This document shows, one piece after another, positions 1 to 7,032 of a DNA stretch of 29,639 nucleotides. Numbering within the stretch: the first letter of the stretch is position 1; each line of letters begins with the position of its first letter. The position numbers and the translations under genes were made by a program. Source of the DNA: DSWT01 sp036845725 (GTDB taxonomy: Bacteria; Chloroflexota; Anaerolineae; B4-G1; SLSP01); contig DAIUDK010000062.1 in assembly GCA_036845725.1 (NCBI GenBank), positions 1 to 29,639 of the forward strand. The letters run 5' to 3'. The notes under the pieces were generated by a model that saw nothing but the letters and a program-made list of their open reading frames with translations, made no database searches and was not told the DNA's origin.

Positions 1-41
1 TCTGGAGGATTCCTGGGCTGCGCCGTGATTCCCCCGTTTTT

Positions 42-69
42 TTGATAAGATACCGGGAAAGGGTATAAT
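42..69 (+). promoter_or_regulatory. Sigma-70-like promoter of the GNAT-like gene
   Basis: A TTGATA -35 box (42-47) and a perfect TATAAT -10 box (64-69) are separated by 16 bases. Transcription would start near 76, giving a leader of about 37 bases before the ATG at 113. An AGGAGG ribosome site at 100-105 lies 7 bases from that ATG. Confidence 0.75.
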
Positions 70-112
70 CCTTGCATTCTTACTTATTGATCCAGCCATA
101 GGAGGACTTATT

Positions 113-1285
113 ATGCCCGGGAAATTGGTGATTCGCCCTGCCGAAACTGCCGCAGAGCGTAAAGCGTATATCTATTTTCTGTGGGACGTCTACAAGGGAG
201 ACCCCTATTGGGTGCCGCCGCTGATCTCGGAACGGATCGAATTTCTCGATCCGGAAAAACACCCGTTCCACCAGCACGCCAAAGTCCGCTACTTCACTGC
301 CCAACGCGACGGAAAAATCGTCGGGACGATTGCGGGGATCATCAACCACAATCACAACACCTATTGGGATGACAAAGTCGGCTTCTTCGGGCTGTTCGAG
401 GTGCTGAAGGATGAGGGAGCAGCCCACGCATTGTTGGCTGTCGCTGAGGATTTTGTGCGCAGCGAGGGCATGGACACTCTGCGCGGGCCAATGAATTTTT
501 CGACCAACGAGGAGTGCGGCCTGCTTATCGACGGGTGGAATGGCACCCCCGTGGCGATGCTGACGTACAATCCACCCTATTACGCCGATTTCATCGAGAG
601 CGCGGGCTTCGTAAAAGCCCAGGATCTCTACGCTTATCTCTCCGATTTCTCGAATATCGGGTCGGATTGCGCGGGCCTCAATCCCAAAGTGCTGCGCGTC
701 GCCCAGAAAGCGCGCGATCGGATCGAGGGATTTACGCTCCGCCCCATCAATATGCGCAATTTCGAGCAAGACGCACTGCTCTTTAAGCGGCTGTACAACG
801 CGGCGTGGGCCAAGAACTGGGGTTTTGTGCCGCTTACCGACGCCGAGCTGGCCCATGAAGTCGGCGCGCTCAAACCCATTATCGACCCACCGACCGTCCT
901 TTTCGCAGAAAAAGACGGTCAGGGCATTGGAGCCAGCCTTCCCCTGCCCGACGTCAACCAGGCGTTGCACCGTGCCTACCCGCGTCCAGGCGTACCGGAT
1001 TGGTGGTCGCTGGCGAAGATGATGTACTGGTGGAAAGTGCGCAAGTGCGTGACGACGCTGCGTGCATTTGCCGGAGGCTTTGTCGAGGAATATCGCGGGC
1101 GTGGCCTCGATGCCATCCTCTGCCTGGAAAACCTGAAGATCGCTCTACAACGCGGCTATACACATGTCGAGTTCTCGTGGGTGCTGGAAAGCAATATCCC
1201 AATGCGACAAACCGCGGCCAATATGCATGGTGCAGCGTACCGCACGTACCGGATTTATGATAAGTCGGTAGACGGTAAACGGTAG
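113..1285 (+). CDS. GNAT-like N-acyltransferase (YghO-like family)
   Basis: A 390-residue protein. The C-terminal third carries an acetyl-CoA-binding-loop-like R-G-R-G-L (residues 328-332), followed by a helix and a strand-like segment reading HVEFSWVLESN, as in GNAT-fold enzymes. The N-terminal half (WVPPLISER, then a GPMNFSTNEECGLL stretch) resembles the long two-lobed bacterial family of which E. coli YghO is a member; this is recognised from memory. The substrate is unknown. The start at 113 is fixed by AGGAGG at 100-105. The last codons (SVDGKR) are encoded by a 7-bp tandem repeat, so the C-terminus may have been remodelled by repeat growth. The gene has its own promoter and ends at a strong terminator shared with the convergent nitrilase gene. 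Confidence 0.7.
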   Translation: MPGKLVIRPAETAAERKAYIYFLWDVYKGDPYWVPPLISERIEFLDPEKHPFHQHAKVRYFTAQRDGKIVGTIAGIINHNHNTYWDDKVGFFGLFEVLKDEGAAHALLAVAEDFVRSEGMDTLRGPMNFSTNEECGLLIDGWNGTPVAMLTYNPPYYADFIESAGFVKAQDLYAYLSDFSNIGSDCAGLNPKVLRVAQKARDRIEGFTLRPINMRNFEQDALLFKRLYNAAWAKNWGFVPLTDAELAHEVGALKPIIDPPTVLFAEKDGQGIGASLPLPDVNQALHRAYPRPGVPDWWSLAKMMYWWKVRKCVTTLRAFAGGFVEEYRGRGLDAILCLENLKIALQRGYTHVEFSWVLESNIPMRQTAANMHGAAYRTYRIYDKSVDGKR

Positions 1286-1290
1286 ACGGA
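1266..1290 (+). repeat. Degenerate heptamer array at gene end
   Basis: Three 7-bp units CGGTAGA / CGGTAAA / CGGTAGA (1266-1286) followed by a partial CGG. The array covers the last codons and the stop codon of the upstream gene. It shares the 7-base period of arrays elsewhere in the window, with a different unit. Confidence 0.75.
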
Positions 1291-1301
1291 GGGGAGACGA
1301 A

Positions 1302-1339
1302 AAAACCGGGATTTTGTAAAAATCCCGGTTTTGTTTTTT
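1302..1339. terminator. Bidirectional rho-independent terminator
   Basis: Perfect 14-bp arms AAAACCGGGATTTT (1302-1315) and AAAATCCCGGTTTT (1319-1332) with a 3-base loop, followed by a T run at 1334-1339. An A run before the left arm makes it work on the minus strand too. It lies between two convergent genes (ends at 1285 and 1403). Confidence 0.9.
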
Positions 1340-1402
1340 CACCACAGCGTAAGTTCTCTCAGTAAACAACCTCTGTGAACTCTGTGTCCTCGGTGGCTGT
1401 TT

Positions 1403-2215
1403 TCAGTACTTCTTCACAATCGAGCGGTAGGAACCGGGTTGGCGAGCCAGCATGATCTGGGTTTCCTCGCGGCGGCGGCGAATTTCGTCCAGGTCGAGCC
1501 GCACCACGACGTAGCCCTCCTCCGGCTCTTCGAGCGCTGCCAGCACTTCACCACTCGGCGCGAGGATGGCGCTTTGCCCGGCAAAGGAGTACGACGGTTC
1601 CTCGCCGATGCGGTTCGCCGCCGCGATAAAGACGTCGTTCTCGTAGGCGCGCGCGACCAATAAAGTACGCCACATGTCGGCGTCCTTCGCCTGCCACGCC
1701 GCCGGGAGCAGCAACACTTCCGCGCCATCGAGGACCAGGTTGCGCGCGATTTCGGGGAAGGTCAAATCCCAGCCGCACATCAAGCCAATGGTACCCACTT
1801 CGGTCTCCACGGGTGCGATCTTGTAGCCGGGACGAAAGACCAGACGCTCTTCAGCCTGCAAGTGCACCTTGCGATAGTCACCCGCCACCGCGCCATCCGG
1901 CCCGATGAGCACGGCGCTGTTGTAGAGCACGGTCTCCACCTTCTCCTTGACAGCCATCCCAATCAGGATGTAGACGCCGAATTCGGTGGCGTGCTGGCCC
2001 AGGATGTTCGTCACCGCGCCGGGAACGCGCTGCGCCATCTGCGCAAAGCGCTGCCCACCCTCGTAGCCCGTCACCGACAGTTCCGGGAAAACGATAATAT
2101 CGACCGGCTGCTCCGTCGCGATTCGCGCGATGAAGTCCGCCATCTTGCCGACGTTGGCTTCCATTTTTGCCAACTCAGGTTTCATTTGTACCACAGCGAT
2201 GTTTAGTTCACGCAT
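1403..2215 (-). CDS. Nitrilase-superfamily amidohydrolase (carbon-nitrogen hydrolase)
   Basis: A 270-residue protein, the usual length for the family. It has the complete catalytic triad: Glu45 in FPELSVTGY, Lys116 in YRKVHL and Cys147 in LMCGWDLTFPE. A second conserved glutamate falls near residue 122-123. The family hydrolyses the C-N bond of amides, N-carbamoyl compounds or nitriles in the cytosol; the substrate cannot be told from sequence alone, with omega-amidase or N-carbamoylputrescine-type activity possible. The start at 2215 has GGAGGCG on the minus strand (2221-2227). The gene is monocistronic, downstream of the rluA-like gene on the same strand with a 90-bp gap that holds a heptamer repeat. 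Confidence 0.88.
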   Translation of the reverse strand: MRELNIAVVQMKPELAKMEANVGKMADFIARIATEQPVDIIVFPELSVTGYEGGQRFAQMAQRVPGAVTNILGQHATEFGVYILIGMAVKEKVETVLYNSAVLIGPDGAVAGDYRKVHLQAEERLVFRPGYKIAPVETEVGTIGLMCGWDLTFPEIARNLVLDGAEVLLLPAAWQAKDADMWRTLLVARAYENDVFIAAANRIGEEPSYSFAGQSAILAPSGEVLAALEEPEEGYVVVRLDLDEIRRRREETQIMLARQPGSYRSIVKKY

Positions 2216-2236
2216 CTTGACGCCTCCATAGAATGG

Positions 2237-2266
2237 TTGAAAGTTTCAAGTTCAAAGTTGAAAGTT
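2237..2266. repeat. Degenerate heptamer array (TTGAAAG type)
   Basis: Four 7-bp units: TTGAAAG, TTTCAAG, TTCAAAG, TTGAAAG (2237-2264), then TT. The array lies between the nitrilase and rluA-like genes, just upstream of the nitrilase ribosome site. TTGAAAG and CTTTCAA-type units of opposite sense also give partial self-complementarity. Confidence 0.7.
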
Positions 2267-2305
2267 AGCGGATGTTATCCGTTGAATCTGTTTGATCTGT
2301 CGAGA

Positions 2306-3271
2306 TCAGCGGCCTTTTAGACGAGCGAGATAGCGCAGAACGGAACGTAATTCAGGCACGAGCTGTGACTCCACATGGACAATGTCGCCGGTACGCGGAT
2401 GCGGAAAGGCCAGCAGACTCAAGTGTAAGAAAATACGATCAGGCAGCAGCGGCTGCTGGCGTGAACCGTAGACACGATCGCCGACCAAAGGGTAACCGTA
2501 CCACGAAAGATGAACCCGAATCTGATGGAGGCGGGAGGTCTGCGGTTGGACTTCCAACAACGAATAGTCGCGCTTCTCGTCCTTGTAATGCCGCTGCCCG
2601 CGGTATGCGGTCCGCGCCGGGCGTCCTTCACGCGCGACGGCCAGCCGCCGGCGCGTGCGCTTCACATTGCCGATGGGTTGGTCGATCACGTCCTGCCCGG
2701 TCAGACGACCCTCGACCAGCGCGGCGTAAACGCTCTGCACCTGATCGTGTTTGACACAACGCTGCAATTGATGATACGTGTCCTCGTCCTTAGCGACCAG
2801 TACCGCGCCGGAGACTTCCGTTTCGACCCGCATCACAATGCCGGCACGGTCGGCACCACCGATGTGCGCCAGCGACGGATTGAGCGAGGTCAACTGCCGC
2901 GCCAGGGTCTGCTCGAACTGTTGATGCAGAGAACGCGACGCGGGGTGCGTGGGGATGCCCGCCAGTTTTTCGACGACCAGCACAGCTTCGTCCTCATACA
3001 ACACCGTCAGCGGCAACGTAAGCACGCTGGGGTCGAAATGGAACGAACCATCTTCTTCGCCGTCGTCAACAACAACGCCGCCGCTGACCACCACCTCGTC
3101 ACCCGCCTCAACGTACTGTCCGGCCTTCGAGGCAAGCTGCCCATTGACAATCACATCGCCGGCACGCAGTCTTTCACGCACAGACTGCCGGTCCAGTTCA
3201 GGCCAGGTTTGTACCATGAATTGGTCCAGCCGCATCTGTGCCCCTACGACAGCGCGCTCAGGCTCCGGCAT
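2306..3271 (-). CDS. RluA-family pseudouridine synthase-like protein with altered active site
   Basis: A 321-residue protein with an S4 RNA-binding domain at about residues 13-60 (RLDQFMV, then DVIVNGQLASKAG) and a pseudouridine-synthase domain at about 88-318. It ends with the family signature RLHQIRVHLSWYGYPLVGD. The catalytic motif, normally HRLDxDTSG, reads MRVETEVSG at 147-155, so Glu150 stands where the catalytic Asp is expected; the upstream NKP motif is EKL. It may be a divergent enzyme or a non-catalytic RNA-binding relative. The start at 3271 is backed by GGGAGG on the minus strand nine bases upstream and overlaps the end of lspA by 14 bases, implying translational coupling. A second ATG 36 bases downstream is an alternative. 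Confidence 0.8.
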   Translation of the reverse strand: MPEPERAVVGAQMRLDQFMVQTWPELDRQSVRERLRAGDVIVNGQLASKAGQYVEAGDEVVVSGGVVVDDGEEDGSFHFDPSVLTLPLTVLYEDEAVLVVEKLAGIPTHPASRSLHQQFEQTLARQLTSLNPSLAHIGGADRAGIVMRVETEVSGAVLVAKDEDTYHQLQRCVKHDQVQSVYAALVEGRLTGQDVIDQPIGNVKRTRRRLAVAREGRPARTAYRGQRHYKDEKRDYSLLEVQPQTSRLHQIRVHLSWYGYPLVGDRVYGSRQQPLLPDRIFLHLSLLAFPHPRTGDIVHVESQLVPELRSVLRYLARLKGR

Positions 3272-3767
3272 CGGTCACGGCCTCCCTTTCGGGCACAAGA
3301 AAAGCGTCGAGGAGTAAAATTGTCACGCCTACCACAATTGCCGAATCCGCGATATTGAACACGGGCCATTGGCGAAACGGCCAAAAGTTCACATCGATGA
3401 AATCGACCACATAGCTACGCACCAGGCGATCGATCAGATTGCCGAGCGCCCCGCCGGTCACCAATCCCAACGCCCCGTGCAGCCAAAAATCGGTTCCGGC
3501 AATGGCCTGTTGGAAGATTAGAATCCCCACAATCACCACCGCCGAGAAAACGGTAAAGATGCCGCCCAATTGTGGAAAAAGGCCAAAAGCGACACCGGTA
3601 TTCTTCACAAAGGTGAAGGAAAACAGAGAGGCTAGTTGGGGAATCCAATCCACAGGGGTATAAGCAGGCAAATGATACACTACCCACGCCTTGGAAAGCT
3701 GGTCGAGCGCCACAACAAGCGCCGCCCCCCCCCATAACAGAAGGCGGCTACGAACCCTAACGCTCAT
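3258..3767 (-). CDS. lspA: Lipoprotein signal peptidase (signal peptidase II)
   Basis: 169 residues with four membrane segments (about 9-28, 66-87, 95-112, 138-157). It cleaves the signal peptide of prolipoproteins at the lipobox cysteine in the cytoplasmic membrane. All family motifs are present: DQLSK (22-26), FVKNTGVAFG (53-62), GNLIDR (109-114), VVDF (120-123) and FNIADS (137-142). The conserved aspartates are D113, D122 and D141. The start overlaps the stop of the DksA/TraR-like gene (ATGA at 3764-3767), and the gene end overlaps the RluA-like gene, so the three form an operon. Confidence 0.95.
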   Translation of the reverse strand: MSVRVRSRLLLWGGAALVVALDQLSKAWVVYHLPAYTPVDWIPQLASLFSFTFVKNTGVAFGLFPQLGGIFTVFSAVVIVGILIFQQAIAGTDFWLHGALGLVTGGALGNLIDRLVRSYVVDFIDVNFWPFRQWPVFNIADSAIVVGVTILLLDAFLVPEREAVTDAGA

Positions 3768-4114
3768 CGCGTCCCTTCACGACGGGACTGGCACTGCATG
3801 CACAGGCGCGCGGAGGGCAGCGCCTCCAACCGGGCAAGCTCGATGATGGTGCCGCAGCCCTCGCAAATGCCATAAGTGCCATCATTGAACTTGCTCAGGG
3901 CGCGCTCTACGTCTTCCAGAGAGCGTCTGAGTTGGCGTGCCAAGGACACGTCACGCGCTTGCTCAAAGACCTCTGTACCGACATCGGCCATATGGTTACT
4001 GTACCCCACCCCATCCTCACGAACGCTATGCTCCATCGCCTCCAACTGCGCGGCAAGATCACGCTCTTGCGCCATGAGTTCTGTACGTAATTCATTATAT
4101 GTGACTGGCATCAT
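3764..4114 (-). CDS. DksA/TraR-type C4 zinc-finger protein
   Basis: 116 residues: a long N-terminal helical hairpin (about 5-75) followed by a four-cysteine zinc finger, CEGC at the front and CMQC at the back. This matches the DksA/TraR/YocK family (PF01258), whose members bind RNA polymerase or act as small regulators. A tandem ATGATG lies at the start; the minus-strand ribosome site GGAGA is about 4-7 bases upstream. As first gene of the operon with lspA it may be co-expressed for linkage rather than direct function; this small protein is often found beside lspA. The exact role is not known. Confidence 0.85.
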   Translation of the reverse strand: MMPVTYNELRTELMAQERDLAAQLEAMEHSVREDGVGYSNHMADVGTEVFEQARDVSLARQLRRSLEDVERALSKFNDGTYGICEGCGTIIELARLEALPSARLCMQCQSRREGTR

Positions 4115-4141
4115 TACTCTCCAACAATGACTCGTGGCTGC

Positions 4142-4169
4142 ATTTTACCCGGCTTTCAAGAAAAGACAA
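4142..4169 (-). promoter_or_regulatory. Candidate promoter of the zinc-finger/lspA/rluA operon
   Basis: On the minus strand, TTGTCT (4164-4169) and TAAAAT (4142-4147) are separated by 16 bases, and the -10 box lies 28 bases before the ATG at 4114. Confidence 0.5.
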
Positions 4170-4206
4170 GAGTCTGCGCCGTCATTACTACATTATCGGT
4201 TTGCAA

Positions 4207-4235
4207 TGGTCACTTTTGTCAAAATACCTTATAAT
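4207..4235 (+). promoter_or_regulatory. Candidate promoter of the cohesin-LysM gene
   Basis: A perfect TATAAT (4230-4235) sits 17 bases after TGGTCA (4207-4212, 4 of 6 matches to TTGACA). Initiation near 4242 gives a leader of about 37 bases to the ATG at 4279. It is divergent from the minus-strand operon promoter. Confidence 0.5.
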
Positions 4236-4278
4236 AACAATGATATTTTCATCAAGGCGCAGAAAGGAGAATACCGCG

Positions 4279-5343
4279 ATGAAACGTCATATAATGAAGC
4301 ATCAAACCCGGCACAGCCTGTGGATTGCGGCGGTTCTGGTGGTCGTCATCATCGGCGTATGGGCCGGCAGTGCTTTTGCGCAAACTACAGGGTTGGTCAA
4401 AATCGTCCCAAACGAAGCTGCCATCAGCGTAGGCCAAACGATCGAGGTAACGATACAGGCAGAAAATATGGTCAACCTCTACGGTGTCGAACTGGTTGTT
4501 ACGTTCGACCCGGTACTCCTCGAAGTGGTGGATGCCGATCCCAACAGAGACGGTCTACAGATCAAGGCGGGCAACTTTTTGAACGGCGGTCTCGAAGGCG
4601 CAAACACCGTCGCGAACGGCAACATCGAGTACATTATGCAGCAGATCGACCCTAATCCTCCGTCGAATGGCAGCGGCCCGCTTGCGCACATCGTCTTCAA
4701 AGGGATCGGCAGTGGCGTCGCCAACATCAAGGTAGAAGACCTGAATCTGTCCGATCAAAACGGCAACGGCATGATTAGCGCCATCCATAGCGCGACCATC
4801 GTCATACAAGCCGGCAGCGTAGATGGCCCAGACCCCACGCCGTTCTCACCAACACCGGTTCCACCAACAGCCACGCCAGCGCCGACTGCCCCAAGCCCAC
4901 AGCCAACGGCTGCCGCGCCAGCCATCACTGCACAAAGCATCGGCGTGAACTGCGCCGTCGTCCAGGGCTACCACATCGTCCAGCGCGACGAAACGCTCTA
5001 CGCCATCGCCCGCGCCTACGCGACCAATCCGTATGCGATTGCCGCCTGCAACCCCACGATCAATCCGCGCCGAATTCACGCCAGCAACCACCTGGCGATC
5101 CCCTACGCGCCGTGGGCACCGCCACCCGGCCCAACGGCAGCACGCCAGTTTGGTCCCAGCCTGATCCCCGCACCGGTTCCCACGCCCGTGCCGGGTTGTC
5201 GCGCATATCACAAGGTCCAACCCTATGAGACGCTCACCGCCATCGGACTGTGCTACAACGCCAACATCTGGGATATCGCCCGTGCCAACCGCATCTACAA
5301 CCTGCATCTCATTAACGCCGGGCAGACGTTATGTATCCCGTGA
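4279..5343 (+). CDS. Exported cohesin-like domain protein with two LysM domains
   Basis: 354 residues from the ATG at 4279, chosen because AAAGGAG (4264-4270) precedes it and because the signal peptide then fits: basic MKRHIMKHQTRH, a hydrophobic core (about 14-28), and an AFA/Q cleavage after residue 34. Residues 37-175 form a cohesin-like beta-sandwich (ISVGQTIEVTIQAEN, VELVVTFDPVLLEV). A Pro/Thr-rich linker (about 180-215) leads to two LysM modules (about 228-275 and 307-354), each with a YHxVQxxETLxAI pattern. LysM binds peptidoglycan or related glycans, so the protein probably anchors to the envelope and displays the cohesin-like fold. No dockerin protein is visible. The gene ends at a palindromic terminator. 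Confidence 0.88.
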   Translation: MKRHIMKHQTRHSLWIAAVLVVVIIGVWAGSAFAQTTGLVKIVPNEAAISVGQTIEVTIQAENMVNLYGVELVVTFDPVLLEVVDADPNRDGLQIKAGNFLNGGLEGANTVANGNIEYIMQQIDPNPPSNGSGPLAHIVFKGIGSGVANIKVEDLNLSDQNGNGMISAIHSATIVIQAGSVDGPDPTPFSPTPVPPTATPAPTAPSPQPTAAAPAITAQSIGVNCAVVQGYHIVQRDETLYAIARAYATNPYAIAACNPTINPRRIHASNHLAIPYAPWAPPPGPTAARQFGPSLIPAPVPTPVPGCRAYHKVQPYETLTAIGLCYNANIWDIARANRIYNLHLINAGQTLCIP

Positions 5344-5368
5344 TAAGCGCAATCCCAATCTAGAAAGA

Positions 5369-5398
5369 TAGCGCGAGTTTGTAAACTCGCGCTACTTT
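5369..5398. terminator. Palindromic terminator between convergent genes
   Basis: Perfect 12-bp arms TAGCGCGAGTTT (5369-5380) and AAACTCGCGCTA (5383-5394) with a 2-base core, followed by CTTTT. It lies between the cohesin-LysM stop and the glycosyltransferase stop, and covers the latter (5392-5394). It may also be a dispersed palindromic repeat. Confidence 0.75.
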
Positions 5399-6882
5399 TG
5401 TTGAATATAGTAATAGACCGTCACACCGGCGTACGCTTGTTGATCCGCCAGTTGCCAGTGGGTGTCGAGCCATTGTTTGACCAATTCCCGTTCATCCCAC
5501 AACGCGACCTCAGAATACACCAGCCACACGCCGGCATAGCCAGATGTAAGCGACGTCATCTCTTTATCGACATACGGCATATAGACATGATAGCTGCCGT
5601 CCTCCTGACGCCAATTGGTGAAAGGAGCTTCTTCCCACGGGTCCAACATCGCTTCGACATAGTATCCCACAACGTGATGGTTGTAGGGAATCTGGAACAG
5701 CAGCAGTTCATCGGGCGCGCGCGACACGTCAATGTAACGCGCCGCCAGTTGAAATTGCGGTTTTGTGGGGACGATAACCTGACGATACAGGCCCACGCCG
5801 TTCAGCGACAACACGTGCAGCAACAAAATCACTATCGACCAACGCCGGAAACCGTGGATCGTCGCCAACCCCGTTCCGGCCAGCACATAGAAGGCCGGCG
5901 CGGTCCAGATGAGATAGCGGTCGGTGAAGATCGGCCCGCGCAGCGAGATCAGCCACAGCAGCAGCAGCGGCACAAGCATCCACAGCCATAGCCGGGTTAG
6001 TACGGTGAATCGCTTGCGAAACGACAGCGCGACCATACCCAACAACGCCATCAGCCCCAAAAATAGCGCGATGTAGAGCGGGAGAGGCCCCCCGGAAAGG
6101 CTCTGCGTGACACCCAACGTCCACCCGCCAAACAGCGTCGCCGTCATCTGCCTGAGAGAATAAGACGGATACCCCGTCTCACGCTCGGCGAGCAGCAGCG
6201 GCGCGATCCAGCGCAACATCGGCAGATAAGGGAGCGTCAACAACGCCAGCGTAATCGCCCCGCCGAACCAGGCGTCTTTTCGCCGTCGCGGATGCAGCCA
6301 GAACCACAATATCTCCACAGGGATAAGTAGCGCGGCCAAGAGATGGCTGTAGAAAGCAAGCGAGGTGGCTATCAAGACCGTCGCCCACACCCCACGGCCT
6401 GGGCGAACGCAGGCGTAATCGAGCGCGTAGAGTGCCAGTAGCACCAACGCTGGCACCCACGTATACATCTTGATCTCCTGTGCGTAGTAGACCATATACG
6501 GCGACAGCGCCAGCAGCAACGCGCTCCACGCGGACGAACGCTCGTCAAGCAATCGTTTAACCAGCACGTACAGCAGCGCCACACTCATCACGCCCCACAA
6601 CAAGGAGAAGTAGCGCATCGCAAAGACCGACTCGCCCGTCAGTGTGATCCACACACGCATCAACGGCGAATAGAGCGGGCCATTCCACCCGGCGCGGGTG
6701 AAATTCCGCAGCATCTCGCCCCACGGTTGCAAAGCAAAGCGCCACTGGTCGACTTCGTCACGCCAAAGGCCCTGCGCATCCAGCGCAACGATACGCACGA
6801 GAAAGGCCAGCCCCAGAATCGCAGTTCGTGCGACGCGCGCGACTGGGGGAATCTCGCACGTAATATGATGACGTTCTGACAT
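5392..6882 (-). CDS. GT39/ArnT-like polytopic membrane glycosyltransferase
   Basis: 496 residues with about 10-11 hydrophobic segments and, near the N-terminus, the acidic motif LWRDEVDQW in the first outside loop (the GT-C fold D/E signature), plus YYAQEIKMY in a later loop. Both are typical of dolichyl/polyprenyl-phosphate-sugar dependent transferases of the PMT/ArnT class (PF13231-like). It would transfer a sugar from a lipid carrier to a protein or envelope acceptor outside the membrane. The start is set at 6882 because GGAGG lies 8 bases upstream; the in-frame GTG at 6897 overlaps that ribosome site. It has a minus-strand promoter at 6903-6931 and no co-transcribed neighbour. Confidence 0.85.
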   Translation of the reverse strand: MSERHHITCEIPPVARVARTAILGLAFLVRIVALDAQGLWRDEVDQWRFALQPWGEMLRNFTRAGWNGPLYSPLMRVWITLTGESVFAMRYFSLLWGVMSVALLYVLVKRLLDERSSAWSALLLALSPYMVYYAQEIKMYTWVPALVLLALYALDYACVRPGRGVWATVLIATSLAFYSHLLAALLIPVEILWFWLHPRRRKDAWFGGAITLALLTLPYLPMLRWIAPLLLAERETGYPSYSLRQMTATLFGGWTLGVTQSLSGGPLPLYIALFLGLMALLGMVALSFRKRFTVLTRLWLWMLVPLLLLWLISLRGPIFTDRYLIWTAPAFYVLAGTGLATIHGFRRWSIVILLLHVLSLNGVGLYRQVIVPTKPQFQLAARYIDVSRAPDELLLFQIPYNHHVVGYYVEAMLDPWEEAPFTNWRQEDGSYHVYMPYVDKEMTSLTSGYAGVWLVYSEVALWDERELVKQWLDTHWQLADQQAYAGVTVYYYIQQK

Positions 6883-6902
6883 TGTCAAATCCTCCACGTT
6901 CC

Positions 6903-6931
6903 AATATAGTACAGATTAGGAATGAAGGCAA
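6903..6931 (-). promoter_or_regulatory. Candidate promoter of the GT39-like gene
   Basis: On the minus strand TTGCCT (6926-6931) and TATATT (6903-6908) are separated by 17 bases, 20 bases upstream of the ATG at 6882. Just behind it lies a small palindrome GGTAAG-AAT-CTTACC (6934-6948) that could be an operator for this gene or the divergent AOR gene. Confidence 0.5.
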
Positions 6932-6933
6932 CA

Positions 6934-6948
6934 GGTAAGAATCTTACC
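6934..6948. repeat. Short palindrome, possible operator
   Basis: Perfect 6-bp arms GGTAAG and CTTACC around AAT, in the spacer between the divergent glycosyltransferase and AOR genes. Its position suggests a regulator site, but no regulator gene is nearby. The rest of the spacer (6949-7020) has no clear promoter on the plus strand. Confidence 0.35.
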
Positions 6949-7032
6949 ACAAATCGTCACAAGTCCACACAAATCGAGCTTTTGTCCGTGAAAATTCGTG
7001 CGGATTCGTGGTTCAATTCTTGAGGAGGGAAT

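Noticed and set aside
80..970. 296-codon minus-strand open frame opposite the first gene
   Set aside because: It overlaps the promoter and most of the GNAT-like gene, which has the promoter, ribosome site and motifs; this is a shadow.
1345..1400. CTCTGTG-type repeated words before the nitrilase stop
   Set aside because: Loose 8-9 base similarity only; too irregular to call a repeat array.
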